This document shows, piece by piece, positions 44,483 to 53,507 of a DNA stretch of 64,000 nt. The DNA lies in NCBI RefSeq assembly GCF_042677945.1, contig NZ_JBHUDN010000021.1. One strand, 5' to 3'. Positions within the stretch are counted from its first letter, which is position 1; every line of letters starts with the position of its first letter. Below the pieces are notes generated by a model, which ran no database searches, was not told the origin of the DNA, and saw only the letters and a list, made by a program, of their open reading frames with translations. The position numbers and the translations under genes are program-made. This DNA is from Haloplanus litoreus (GTDB lineage: Archaea > Halobacteriota > Halobacteria > Halobacteriales > Haloferacaceae).

Positions 44483-45493
44483 TTAGGGCCATTCATCGCT
44501 CGGGAGCCCAGGAGTATGGACGCTCGCCATGGCAGGACTGACGAACCGGCGGGCACGATACGGGACGTCCAGTCCGTCTGTCACGGGCAGAAAGAGCGAC
44601 TCTCGGGCACCGAGGACGATCGCTGCGAGCAGTTCGTGTTTGCAGAGTACTCGCCACGGTGCGTCGGCCTTGAACGGGCATGTACAGACCAGCCCGTCAG
44701 ACCACGGAACTAATGGATACCGGCTCCCACTCGCATACTCGCCCACGAGAAGCGGGGCGGGCAAGTCGAATCCGTACTCACTTGGAAGCGCTCCAGCTTC
44801 GCTCTGGCCGCAGGAAAGATCCCGTTCATGAACGACGTACTGCGGGGGAAGGCTCCGCTCTTGGGCGAATGATTCGGGGTCGGAATCAGAACCGAGGACG
44901 ACCGCTCCGACGAACCCGTTGTGTTCGAGGAGTGTCTGGCCATCGGCCGTCTTGGCGGGACCGTCGTCGATTAACGAGCCGTACGAGGAGCGTTTTAGGA
45001 CCGAACAGAGATTGAGCTTGGGAATCAGCGTCCGGTACCACGTCTCTCGACGGTCGCGCTCCGACCGGACGGCGGCTTCCGGAGCATCCGCTGAGCGACA
45101 CTGTCGAAGGCGGTGGGCGAGGAATGCTGGGGCATCTGAAAGCGCGTCTTCGTCGTCATAGACCTCGTAGTACGGTGCTTCCTCAACGATACGGTGCTGG
45201 CAAGTTCCCTCCGCGTACTGGACCCCAAGCGGTTTCGCTCGGCCTGCCCGGTGCCAGGGATCGGAGTCGACTGCATCGCGCTCTCGGGAAGTGGAGTTCA
45301 GCAGAAGCTGATCGTATCGAATCGGCCCGCCAGCCATGAAATCGAGGCGAATGCTATGTTCGACCGGCTCGATGGCCGGCGGGTCGGTTTCGACATTGTA
45401 GTCGTGCACGGCATCTATATCTGCTATCGCTCCCGGAGGGAGCCTCAGTGGCGGTAGCGTCGACGAGGAGGCGTGAATGTGTCTTCGAGGCAT
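44483..45493 (-). CDS. SWIM zinc-finger protein
   Basis: The product has about 336 residues, starting at the ATG at 45493 (MPRRHIHASSSTLPPLRLPP). The SWIM motif CxCxnCxH is near the C-terminus: Cys270, Cys272 (CTCPFKADAP), Cys284 and His286 (WRVLCKHELLA). SWIM domains bind DNA or proteins. The rest is an unrecognised acidic region. It starts 75 bases after the VWA gene on the same strand and recurs, from general knowledge of haloarchaeal elements, in such neighbourhoods; the partnership is inferred. Confidence 0.85.
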   Translation of the reverse strand: MPRRHIHASSSTLPPLRLPPGAIADIDAVHDYNVETDPPAIEPVEHSIRLDFMAGGPIRYDQLLLNSTSRERDAVDSDPWHRAGRAKPLGVQYAEGTCQHRIVEEAPYYEVYDDEDALSDAPAFLAHRLRQCRSADAPEAAVRSERDRRETWYRTLIPKLNLCSVLKRSSYGSLIDDGPAKTADGQTLLEHNGFVGAVVLGSDSDPESFAQERSLPPQYVVHERDLSCGQSEAGALPSEYGFDLPAPLLVGEYASGSRYPLVPWSDGLVCTCPFKADAPWRVLCKHELLAAIVLGARESLFLPVTDGLDVPYRARRFVSPAMASVHTPGLPSDEWP

Positions 45494-45568
45494 AGGAATC
45501 ACGGGGCGGGTCAGAATCGCTCGCACCCTATTCGGGTGGATAAAGCAGGGCGAACACCGCCTATATTC

Positions 45569-48148
45569 TCAGAAGCCGATGAGGAGACTGGCGAACTGAT
45601 CGATCCGGTCGTCGAGTCGCTCTCCGTCGTACACCGTGGTCTCCCGCTCATAATAGTCGGCGAGTTCCGAAGCGTCGGTCGAGAGACGTCCCGGCTCGGT
45701 ATCGGTAGCGATGGTGAGCGAACAGACGGGGGCATGGGCGGCTCGAATCTGATCGATGACGTCGTCGACGCTACTCGGCTCGCCGTCGGTCACGGCAACG
45801 ATGAGGGGCTCGTCGCGGTGATCCTCAACGAGTTGGCGTGCAAGTTCGAGAGCGTCCGCCAGCGGTGTTCCCCCACCACAGTCCGTGTCGAGTAGTGCCG
45901 CTTGGACGTGGCGGGTTTCGACAGAAAAGGGCTTCACGAGCCGAGCGTGACCGTCGACGAAATCGACGATCGCCACCTCGATCCCGAGCCCCTCTGCGGC
46001 GACGGCGAATCGTGCCAGCGCCTTCGTCGCGACCTCGATCTTCGGGGGCTCGCCGTTTCTCATCGAGCCCGAGCGGTCGAGGACTAACACCAGCGCGTAG
46101 CGTTTCTCGCGGCCCGGCGTGTCGACTTTGCAAACCCGGGGATCGCCGATCAGAAGCCGGTGGCCCGCAGTGATGTCATATCCACCGGCGGTCAGTCCTC
46201 GCCGGACACCACGCTGACGGTCGAGCCGGAGCTGTTTCTCGAGCGTGCCAGCAACTCGGGCAGCGCCGTCTTCGATGTCGGCCCACATCTCCGGTGGTGC
46301 ATGGTCATCAGCGATGGGAACAAGCTCTAGTTCGTCGAGCTGGCCCGGTCCCGCAGAACTCCCGCCGGACGCCTGGTCGTCGTCTGAACTACCCCGATCG
46401 AGCCGGTGACCGAGGTCCTCCAGCTCACGCTCCAGCGCGTCGGTGTCGATGCCCTCCCGATCTGCCTCGCCGTGTGCCGCAGTCCGGTCTGCGGTGAGTG
46501 CTTCCTCGTAGGTGTCCGTCTCGTCAGCGGGATCACGATCGAGTACCTCGGCGTGTGCCGGCTCGGGATCGGCTGCGGATTCCGATCCGTCGTCAGCGGA
46601 GGTACTCGTGGTTGGAGACTTGCCTTCGGCTTGCTCGTGGTCGGAGTCGCGGTCCTCCATGGAGTCAATCGTCTCTCCAGATGAGCAGTCGTTACGAGGA
46701 GCGCCGCTGGCGTCGAAGTCCCCGATGGTCGACTGTTGTGCGGTATCAGAGCCGTCATCCACCACTTCGCCACTGGAGGCACGTTCACCGTACGAGGACT
46801 CGGGTTCTGTGTCCGGGCGGTCGATGGAGCGAGCGAGTGCCCGCGCTCTGGAGTCGAGAGGCTTCGAGGTAGGCGAGGGCTGGCCTTCATCGCTGCCCAC
46901 CGATTGGGATGAACCATCAGAGTCTGAGCCGGGGGTATCAGCAGTGTGGGCGTTCGGATCGTCAAGGCCAGGTGTCTCGTCGAGGTCTCCATCGAGCCGA
47001 TTCGGCGTGATTGTAGGCTGGTCGAGGACGTCCTGGAACGGATCGTCCGTTGCGCTCCGTTCGAGCAGCGGATGCTCGTCGCCCTCTCCGTCAGTCCCTT
47101 CGTCGCTCGATGGGTCAGTTTCGGTCTCAGAACTAGCTGTTTCCGAGTCGTCCATATCCGGCGATGAGACAGAGTCCGCAGCAGTCTCTTGATCATCGCC
47201 CTCCGTTGGCGACTCGGCGGATACTTCGGAACGGTCCTCGAGGAGCGGGAGGATCGCCGACTGCCAGGTCTCCACAACGAGCCGAGCTCGCCGTACAGAT
47301 GCAGTCTTGTCGTGGCTGTGGGTGATGTCGTCGCGCTCGGCGCTCCGGATCACGAGGGCATCCCGCGCTAACCGCTGGAGCGCCTCCTGAACAGCATCGA
47401 AGCCCGTGGCATTCGCCTCCGACGCGAAGACGATCCGCTCGTCGTTCTCATCAAGGAGTACCCCCGTGATGCCCGTCGGATAGATCGCCCATTCGTAGAG
47501 CGCGCTCGTCACTGCGTCCCAGAAGGAGAATCGAACCTGCTCTCCGTCGGGAATGTCATCGGGAACTTGCGAATGGATCCGGCGGGTGAGTTCGAGGCGA
47601 ATCTCGGCGTTGTCACTGAAGTTCGCCCCGTCAATCGCCTCTTGTTCGATGGCTCCATCCTCGATAATATTGACGAGATCGTGGACCTGCTGACGATGGT
47701 CGGGATCGATCTCGGTTTCGAGGAGTTCTGCGATGGGACCGATAGCCGTCTTGAGGATATGGAGCAGTTCGTGGAAGGCGAGCCCGAACTGGTGGGCGTG
47801 GTCGGCCGTCAGTTGGTCATTCACCGGGACCCTGTCTAGCGGCGCCGGTTCGGTCGTCACGAGGACGAGGAACTCGGCGTCAACGTTCTCGAGTAACTGT
47901 GCGGCCTGCTGTCGCTCGAGATTGGTCGTGTCGCTGCTCACGAGCGCATCGATATCCACGGGGAGAACCGCCGCGGTTTCGACACCCGGTGTGAGGACAA
48001 CCTCGACATCAACACCGGGAGGTAAGTGCCCACGAATGAACGACCCGAGACGATCAGCCCGGCTATCCGAGGTGCGCACGCGGGGGGCGATATCGGGGGT
48101 GAACCGCTCGACTTTATGTATTGTATCGGCCGGATGAGTATCGGACAT
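45569..48148 (-). CDS. Large VWA-domain protein with an N-terminal HExxH site
   Basis: The product has about 859 residues, starting MSDTHPADTIHKVERF. An N-terminal domain carries HELLH (126-130) followed by NIIEDGAIE, the Glu-containing third-ligand pattern of gluzincin peptidases. A long acidic, Ser/Asp/Glu-rich linker (about 310-610) is probably disordered. The C-terminal VWA domain has an intact metal-ion site (DRSGSM at about 691-696, then GGGTPLADAL, then VTDGEPSS). VWA/metallopeptidase-like proteins typically pair with MoxR-type AAA ATPases as chaperone or protein-activation complexes; the AAA gene here is 6 kb upstream (54387), split off by a cassette. Confidence 0.85.
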   Translation of the reverse strand: MSDTHPADTIHKVERFTPDIAPRVRTSDSRADRLGSFIRGHLPPGVDVEVVLTPGVETAAVLPVDIDALVSSDTTNLERQQAAQLLENVDAEFLVLVTTEPAPLDRVPVNDQLTADHAHQFGLAFHELLHILKTAIGPIAELLETEIDPDHRQQVHDLVNIIEDGAIEQEAIDGANFSDNAEIRLELTRRIHSQVPDDIPDGEQVRFSFWDAVTSALYEWAIYPTGITGVLLDENDERIVFASEANATGFDAVQEALQRLARDALVIRSAERDDITHSHDKTASVRRARLVVETWQSAILPLLEDRSEVSAESPTEGDDQETAADSVSSPDMDDSETASSETETDPSSDEGTDGEGDEHPLLERSATDDPFQDVLDQPTITPNRLDGDLDETPGLDDPNAHTADTPGSDSDGSSQSVGSDEGQPSPTSKPLDSRARALARSIDRPDTEPESSYGERASSGEVVDDGSDTAQQSTIGDFDASGAPRNDCSSGETIDSMEDRDSDHEQAEGKSPTTSTSADDGSESAADPEPAHAEVLDRDPADETDTYEEALTADRTAAHGEADREGIDTDALERELEDLGHRLDRGSSDDDQASGGSSAGPGQLDELELVPIADDHAPPEMWADIEDGAARVAGTLEKQLRLDRQRGVRRGLTAGGYDITAGHRLLIGDPRVCKVDTPGREKRYALVLVLDRSGSMRNGEPPKIEVATKALARFAVAAEGLGIEVAIVDFVDGHARLVKPFSVETRHVQAALLDTDCGGGTPLADALELARQLVEDHRDEPLIVAVTDGEPSSVDDVIDQIRAAHAPVCSLTIATDTEPGRLSTDASELADYYERETTVYDGERLDDRIDQFASLLIGF

Positions 48149-48318
48149 ACGAATGCACGAGGGATCGTAGCTACCCTCGATCACTTCGGGGAGATAAACT
48201 TCCCTGGAGATTAGGAATTGAAACGGGGCCTTTGACTGGAACTATGACGAGTCATCGGACGGTCTTTACGCTCAGATCGGGTTTTCCTTGCTGAAATGAA
48301 GGAGATGATGGAACGGGA

Positions 48319-48648
48319 CTAATCATCCCGCTTCAAAGCCGAGTAGTACGGCACGCCCATCTTCACCGCGCCGATGAGCCTGTAGACTGCGTAGACGACA
48401 CCGAGGGAGATGCCGACGCTCACCGCCCCGAACTCCATTCCGAGTTCTATCAGCACCGTCACACGCGGTAGCACGCGACTGAGCAACGGGAGGGATTGCA
48501 AGAAGAGACCCGAGTCGAGAACGAATGGTGCACTGCCGTAGACGGCAAGGAGAACGGCGTCCTTGAACTTCAGGACGCCAAAGAGCAGTAGCAGGTACAC
48601 GCCACCGTAGATCCATTCGAGGTTATCTTGGACGGCCTCCCGACCCAC
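48319..48648 (-). CDS. Small three-TM membrane protein
   Basis: The product has 109 residues (MGREAVQDNLEWIYGGVYLL), starting at GTG. Three helices end in a polar tail (GVPYYSALKRDD). No family is recognised. It sits at the left end of the cassette between the VWA and AAA genes. Confidence 0.55.
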   Translation of the reverse strand: MGREAVQDNLEWIYGGVYLLLLFGVLKFKDAVLLAVYGSAPFVLDSGLFLQSLPLLSRVLPRVTVLIELGMEFGAVSVGISLGVVYAVYRLIGAVKMGVPYYSALKRDD

Positions 48649-48868
48649 CGCGATAGAGGTGTCCTTGTTACCGGAGAAGTCACCTCGGATCTTGTTGATG
48701 GTCTGCCGGAGGTCGTCGAATATTATCGAATAATCAGATCATCCGGGTATAGGTCTTGTTTCGGGTTTCACTTTCACCTTGGTTGGCTCGGGTTTTTGAA
48801 CGTATACTCCATAACTACACTTGGAGCCTGGAATCCCGTGTCACACGCTCCAGGCCTCCGTTCCCCCG

Positions 48869-49018
48869 ATGTCCACAGAACGCTTGACTCTCGGTGTTTG
48901 CTCGGCCTGCGAAACCGAGATACCCGCAGGTATGCTCCTTATCGAGTACGAGAAGGATGGTCACCGAGCGGTTTACGCGGAGTGCCCATCATGCGACGAA
49001 CCAGTTCATCCCCGGTGA
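48869..49018 (+). CDS. Small zinc-ribbon protein (49 residues)
   Basis: The frame MSTERLTLGVCSACETEIPAG, then EYEKDGHRAVYAECPSCDEP, has two CxxC knuckles (Cys11/Cys14 and Cys39/Cys42), a clear zinc-binding arrangement typical of haloarchaeal micro-zinc-finger proteins. The gene overlaps the 3' end of the CARF-like regulator by 13 bases on the opposite strand. The ATG at 48869 is preferred to an earlier in-frame start. Confidence 0.7.
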   Translation: MSTERLTLGVCSACETEIPAGMLLIEYEKDGHRAVYAECPSCDEPVHPR

Positions 49019-49908
49019 GTTTCCACCCACATCCGACCCATCGTCGAGAGCTGCGTTTCGAGGCGGTTCCCCTCTTTCTCGCGGTCCACATATCCTTTCT
49101 CGTCGAGTTTCGAGACGTTGTACTGGACTCGGCTCCGAAACGACTCGTCGTACTCCTCTCCCACTTCCTCCGCCAGCTGCTCGGCGAGTGCCGATGTCGA
49201 CTTGATTGGATCCTTCTCGGCGAGGAAGTTCAGAATGGTCTCTTCGAAGTCCTCGACGTCACTCCTAGGAGACGACGGGAACTCGACGTACATCTGCCCG
49301 TCGAGGTCTCTCGCACCTTTGGTCACGCCGTTCTCGTCGATCTTGTTCAGCAAATCTCGGATATTCGTGTACTGAGGATGGACTCGGAGGTCTTCGCTCA
49401 TCTTCTCGAAGAGGTCCTTCGCGTCTTCCAGGGCATCGATCATTTCGAGGACGAGGTACTTGTCAGGGGCGACGTAGTATGTGTGGAGCATATCCCGGAT
49501 ACCCTTGACCTCGGACTGGTACTCGGCAATAATCGAATCGGCTGCCGTGGCGAACGCGAATGCAGTCGTCCGAGGCATCGACGAGATGTTGACGAAGACC
49601 TCGTTCCCGGCTTCGAGCTCGTCGAGAATGTACTCGTGCGCCATGGGATACAGCGTTTCGTACTCGTACAACTCCTCAATATCGATGGGTTCGTGTTCAA
49701 CTTCGACGTCGATCAGCTCGAAGGAGTCTTCCAACCGGTTGGTCATATTCGATGCCAACTCCGCAGCGCGATCCGTCGCGTCATCGTCTGGATCGCCCTC
49801 GTGCGTGATGAGTACAACCCGGTCTGCCTCCATCTGGCCCTTCGAAATCGGGTAAATGAGCCGATCGAAGTCGAACCCGACCGGGATGAAATGGACTCGT
49901 TCGGTCAT
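49006..49908 (-). CDS. CARF-like sensor with a winged-helix domain (DUF6293/Csa3-type)
   Basis: The product has 300 residues. The N-terminal half is a Rossmann-like CARF-type domain: VHFIPVGFDFDRLIYPISKG, then ADRVVLITHEGDP (strand-turn), then EVFVNISSMPRTTAFAFATA, which is where Csa3-like proteins contact the cyclic nucleotide. The C-terminus is a winged helix (LNFLAEKDPIKSTSALAEQL, then VQYNVSKLDEKGYVDREKEG). This matches HFX_2341/DUF6293 regulators. No CRISPR array or cas gene is in the window. It faces a five-gene operon, so it is the likely regulator of that operon; ligand and DNA target are unknown. Confidence 0.8.
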   Translation of the reverse strand: MTERVHFIPVGFDFDRLIYPISKGQMEADRVVLITHEGDPDDDATDRAAELASNMTNRLEDSFELIDVEVEHEPIDIEELYEYETLYPMAHEYILDELEAGNEVFVNISSMPRTTAFAFATAADSIIAEYQSEVKGIRDMLHTYYVAPDKYLVLEMIDALEDAKDLFEKMSEDLRVHPQYTNIRDLLNKIDENGVTKGARDLDGQMYVEFPSSPRSDVEDFEETILNFLAEKDPIKSTSALAEQLAEEVGEEYDESFRSRVQYNVSKLDEKGYVDREKEGNRLETQLSTMGRMWVETHRG

Positions 49909-50112
49909 GGCTCCCTCTGCCAGTGGTTCATGCTAAAGACCTTCGTTATACAATCGCTACGTGGGACTATTTATGGTTTTTGTCGCAAATCAATTGATAG
50001 AGAATGCTAACTTAGGCGCTTTGTAGAATATTTATCCAACATATTTATCCCTGTGTAGTGTGTAGTGGCCAGATAGGTGCCACCGAGACACAACCGCACC
50101 TGGAGCCACGAC
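49909..50112. promoter_or_regulatory. Divergent promoter region of the cassette
   Basis: 204 A/T-rich bases between the regulator (minus) and the operon (plus). For the minus gene, CCATAAATAG lies about 55-65 bases upstream. For the plus operon, ATATTTATCC occurs twice (50028-50037 and 50041-50050), a 13-base direct repeat containing TATA-like cores. The repeated element could be where the winged-helix regulator or TBP/TFB binds. Confidence 0.55.
50028..50050 (+). promoter_or_regulatory. Direct repeat ATATTTATCC with TATA-like cores
   Basis: Two identical 10-mers starting 13 bases apart. The second is 63-72 bases upstream of the chosen start at 50113, which has a GGAG at 50102-50105, eight bases before the ATG, as a likely ribosome-binding site. 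Confidence 0.5.
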
Positions 50113-50883
50113 ATGCAGGACGTCCCGTTCCCCCGCAAGTTTGGCGCAAAGATCCACCCAAGCCATCACGTCCATCAGCGATTGTACGAGCATAATCCGA
50201 ATCCTGTCCCGTTCGTCGCGTGCAAGGTCCACCGATCCTCCTGGTTCGTCAACAACCCACGGAAGGAGTTCCTGAGCCCGGAACAGGACCTCTTCCTGAT
50301 GACGTACGAGCACGACCGGCACATCATCGGGCGCGATACAGTCGACGTGGTCGACCGATTCGAGGAACTGGACGGCGTCGCCCAAGGCGCGTTCGCAGGC
50401 GACCGGCTCACGTACGGGTCCATGAACCGACGCGAGGTCGTGAAGGAGATCGATGAGAGCGTCCAACGGCAACTGACCGCCCACGAGCTGATGGAGGAGC
50501 GAAGCATCAACATGCCGCTCTACCCGTCCATCATGGGATGGGAGGATTGGCACTTCGAACGGTGCCGAATCCTCGTCGACGAGATCAGTCGCTGGGTTGG
50601 ATTCGACGCAACGCAGTACGACTCCGAGTACGAGTTCGCCAAGCACGTCAAGAGACTCGACGAGATCCTAGAGCCGAAAGGGATCTTCGTTAACGGGTGT
50701 GTCTCACCCAAGTGGCTCCGGATGCTTCCAAAGTCCGTCGTGGCCTGTTCCGGGAGTTACAACATTCGCGAGGAGACCGAGGACGCAACTGGTACCCCGC
50801 AGCGAGACAACCTCCCCGAGGTCGTGGAGAAGCGAGTAGACGCGCTCAATAACTGGCAATCAGAGCTGACCAACTATTTATGA
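50113..50883 (+). CDS. Cassette gene A: unrecognised soluble protein
   Basis: The product has about 256 residues, starting MQDVPFPRKFGAKIHPSHHV. It is soluble with three His near the N-terminus and conserved-looking stretches: CKVHRSSWFVNNPRKEFLS, SINMPLYPSIMGWEDWHFER, and IFVNGCVSPKWLRMLPKSVV followed by ACSGSYNIRE. The GW-x(5)-ERC and strand-turn layout near residues 150-240 vaguely recalls TIM-barrel transglycosylases, too weakly to call. It overlaps gene B by four bases. First gene of the operon. Confidence 0.65.
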   Translation: MQDVPFPRKFGAKIHPSHHVHQRLYEHNPNPVPFVACKVHRSSWFVNNPRKEFLSPEQDLFLMTYEHDRHIIGRDTVDVVDRFEELDGVAQGAFAGDRLTYGSMNRREVVKEIDESVQRQLTAHELMEERSINMPLYPSIMGWEDWHFERCRILVDEISRWVGFDATQYDSEYEFAKHVKRLDEILEPKGIFVNGCVSPKWLRMLPKSVVACSGSYNIREETEDATGTPQRDNLPEVVEKRVDALNNWQSELTNYL

Positions 50884-51344
50884 CCAAGAAAGGCGGCGGA
50901 GCCCCGACAGAACGGTACGACGAAGAGCCATGGCAACCACCAGGAGCCGAGGAGCCTCTGCAACGGTCCCTCGACTTGGCTCTACAACGCGAAGACGATG
51001 ACGGCGACGAAGAGGAACCGGAGTTCATCTATGGCGATATCGTTCACGACGATGAGGCCGACGAGCCGATCGCGTTAGTCGTGGTGAACGTCCCCGGACT
51101 CGAAGCCGACGAGTGGGAGTTCGGGGATGGGGATACATTGGCTGACAAGATACCGAAGTACCCGGACGACGACTTCGTGGTCGTAGTAGTCCCGCTCGAT
51201 GTACTCGAGGACTACCTCCCAAACTGGGACGAGCGCGAGGTTCCCATCGACATCGAACAGCTGGTTGAAGACAAGATACCGTTCGCCCCTTTTCCATCCC
51301 TCCAATTGGTGCGGGTTGAAGACTCCCACCTTCGGGATGACTGA
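50880..51344 (+). CDS. Cassette gene B: acidic unrecognised protein
   Basis: The product has 154 residues. The first 45 are disordered and charged (MTKKGGGAPTERYDEEPWQP). A small alpha/beta domain follows: PIALVVVNVPGLEADEWEFG, DDDFVVVVVPLDVLEDYLP and LVEDKIPFAPFPSLQLVRVE. The start overlaps gene A (ATGA). No family is recognised. It may be a small adaptor or inhibitor; that is a guess from size and charge. Confidence 0.6.
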   Translation: MTKKGGGAPTERYDEEPWQPPGAEEPLQRSLDLALQREDDDGDEEEPEFIYGDIVHDDEADEPIALVVVNVPGLEADEWEFGDGDTLADKIPKYPDDDFVVVVVPLDVLEDYLPNWDEREVPIDIEQLVEDKIPFAPFPSLQLVRVEDSHLRDD

Positions 51345-51387
51345 ACGGGAAAACAGTAAAAACACCCTAAACGTGAGAACTAGTCAG

Positions 51388-52518
51388 ATGATCAAATCCC
51401 AGGAAGAAGTCAAATTCGAGATAGAGGACTCTTTCGTCGCACCCTGGGGCTTAGCGAATGAGGAGCGCCCAATGCATCTTCTCTGGGCGGGCGACATAGA
51501 TGAAGTCGAAATCCGATTCGCTGAACCCATAGACTTAGTGGAGGGGTATAACATCACCGAGGGGTTGGAAACCTATGAGAGTGTTGAGGAGCACGAGGAT
51601 GGATCAGATATCCGCGTACTCACAATCCCGGCTGAAGCGTTCACGACACCGGGCTATTTCAGCGCTAAGTTCACAGTACCAGAGATATTTGAGGAGGCGA
51701 TAGTCGCTCAGGCAGTCCACGTCATCTTCCATCTCCCGGACGATAGTACGGTGGATTGGGAAGAATACACGTTCACGATTCGGCCTCAAATTGAGATAGG
51801 GGAACACCCGAAGAAGATTGTCCTCAATGGGGTGGAAGATGAAGAGGAGCTCGAAAACATTGATATCACGATGCACTACATCGGATTCGGGATGGCTCAG
51901 GTCGATACCGAGGCCTACACCGAGGGTGAACTGATCTCGAAGGGCGAAAGCATTTATCACGATATCGCTGAGGCCATGAAAAAGAACGGTCTCTACGGCA
52001 AGGATACTGAGCTCCAGCCAGTCCCGGAAGAATGGAAAGAGGAGACTAACGTTGGGATTCCTCAACAGGAGATGGAGAAGTTCGTCGACGAGTTCCGAGA
52101 GTCACTTCGTGAAGATTCTATGTCTGATATACTCGACGATGAGGACGTTGAAGAACTCCTCGCGTTTCTCGAAGCAGGCGATGAGGAGCGCGACATGTCC
52201 AAGATATACCAGCACTTCGAGTTCCTGCTACTGAACTCGATCATCGACGTCGTCGATCGTCATCCAACCGAGAACGTGCAGCTACGGAAACCACAGACTA
52301 CGGTTCAAATCGAGAGTCGGATGCGGGGTTTCGTCGTTCAGTACCATCTCAGCGATAACCAAGGTAATGAGTACGAATCCATAGAAGTACCGATCGAGAT
52401 TGAAGACGAACGGGACGATGGAGGCATGGTCGAGATGGAAATTAACACAGAGTGGGAGCAACATCAGATCAATCCCCAAGAACTCCAGCAACTGAAGGAG
52501 GAGATCGCTAACCTATGA
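51388..52518 (+). CDS. Cassette gene C: beta-rich protein with a helical middle
   Basis: The product has about 376 residues, starting MIKSQEEVKFEIEDSFVAPW. The N-terminus (about 1-150) and the C-terminus (about 300-360) are rich in beta strands with many aromatic and acidic residues. The middle (about 195-290) is helical (MEKFVDEFRESLREDSMSDI, DDEDVEELLAFLEAGDEERD). An upstream ATG at 51337 overlaps the stop of gene B (ATGACTGA) and is a possible alternative start. Codons favour A or T more than the flanking element. No family is recognised. Confidence 0.65.
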   Translation: MIKSQEEVKFEIEDSFVAPWGLANEERPMHLLWAGDIDEVEIRFAEPIDLVEGYNITEGLETYESVEEHEDGSDIRVLTIPAEAFTTPGYFSAKFTVPEIFEEAIVAQAVHVIFHLPDDSTVDWEEYTFTIRPQIEIGEHPKKIVLNGVEDEEELENIDITMHYIGFGMAQVDTEAYTEGELISKGESIYHDIAEAMKKNGLYGKDTELQPVPEEWKEETNVGIPQQEMEKFVDEFRESLREDSMSDILDDEDVEELLAFLEAGDEERDMSKIYQHFEFLLLNSIIDVVDRHPTENVQLRKPQTTVQIESRMRGFVVQYHLSDNQGNEYESIEVPIEIEDERDDGGMVEMEINTEWEQHQINPQELQQLKEEIANL

Positions 52519-53447
52519 CTGAGCCGAATATCGGTGCGAATGCAGGAGCCGGAGCTGTCATGGATGCGATTGACCGGCTCAAGGGCTACTTCTCCGATTA
52601 CGAGCCGGACATGAAGTCCGTAACCTATGACTACCGAACCGGCACCAGCGAAATGCGGCTGAAAATTACGGTCCCCAATGACCGAGCACGTCGGTACGGC
52701 GACGTGAAAATCCCAATCAAAGAGGGATATCGGATTCAAGAGACTATCAGCTCAGATTTCAATACAGTTGATGCTCTCTGGCAGCAGCAGGATGGCTACT
52801 GGGTTCTGGACCCAACTGATCTCCCAAACGACGACCAGTACCGTGTGACGCTCGAAGGAGACGTTGGGTCCGATGTGTTTAGCCGGCTCATCACGCTGGA
52901 GGCTTCGGACGATCCCATCCAGGAAGGCGGTGTCGATCAATACTGGATAGAGGCCCTCATCAAAGATCCCAAGACTCTCTCAGAGATTTACGAGGAACTT
53001 CGCGTGAATAATGTCAATCTCACAGTGAACGTCGGGGTTCAGCGGTGTTTCTCAACTGCTATCCCTGACGACGTAATTCGCGTATTCAAGCGGACGATGA
53101 ATCTTATTGATGCCAGCAACACGGGTGACTTCTATGACGTTAAGCTGGCCCACAAACTTCGAGAAGGCACCCGGGACAAAGTCAACGTCTCGGAAGGAGA
53201 AGCGGCCAATTTAATACGCTCATTGGCCTCAACCGAGAACTTGGAGGAGTATATCTCCATCGAGCAACCCTATCGTCGAGAGGAGATTACCACAGAGACC
53301 TTCAAACACAACGTGCTCCCGGAGACTGTCGCTGTAGATATTTCCACAAACCTGAGTCTGGAGCAGAAAGCAGCAAACGGGTGGCTGGAGTTCCAGAAGG
53401 ATGAATATACCGAGCATATCCGCAAAGAGACGGAAGATCTGCTCTGA
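52515..53447 (+). CDS. Cassette gene D: unrecognised soluble protein
   Basis: The product has 310 residues, starting MTEPNIGANAGAGAVMDAID. The first half looks like a beta sandwich (SVTYDYRTGTSEMRLKITVP, VKIPIKEGYRIQETISSDFN, YRVTLEGDVGSDVFSRLITL). The second half is helical (LSEIYEELRVNNVNLTVNVG, VIRVFKRTMNLIDASNTGDF, GEAANLIRSLASTENLEEYI). The ATG overlaps the stop of gene C (ATGA). No family is recognised. The shared beta-then-helix style with gene C suggests they form a complex; this is inference. Confidence 0.65.
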   Translation: MTEPNIGANAGAGAVMDAIDRLKGYFSDYEPDMKSVTYDYRTGTSEMRLKITVPNDRARRYGDVKIPIKEGYRIQETISSDFNTVDALWQQQDGYWVLDPTDLPNDDQYRVTLEGDVGSDVFSRLITLEASDDPIQEGGVDQYWIEALIKDPKTLSEIYEELRVNNVNLTVNVGVQRCFSTAIPDDVIRVFKRTMNLIDASNTGDFYDVKLAHKLREGTRDKVNVSEGEAANLIRSLASTENLEEYISIEQPYRREEITTETFKHNVLPETVAVDISTNLSLEQKAANGWLEFQKDEYTEHIRKETEDLL

Positions 53448-53507
53448 AGTCTGTCGGTAGTTACCTATCCCAGAACTTATACGTGAAGTATCCGGTGGTT
53501 TTGATTG

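Noticed and set aside
48628..50010. A 460-codon plus-strand frame opposite the CARF-like regulator.
   Set aside because: Antisense to a well-supported regulator and with a His/Arg/Phe-rich haphazard composition.
50113..50883. Assigning cassette gene A to tRNA-guanine-transglycosylase-like (DpdA) enzymes.
   Set aside because: Only a weak GW/ERC resemblance was found; the catalytic Asp and zinc Cys/His pattern could not be identified.
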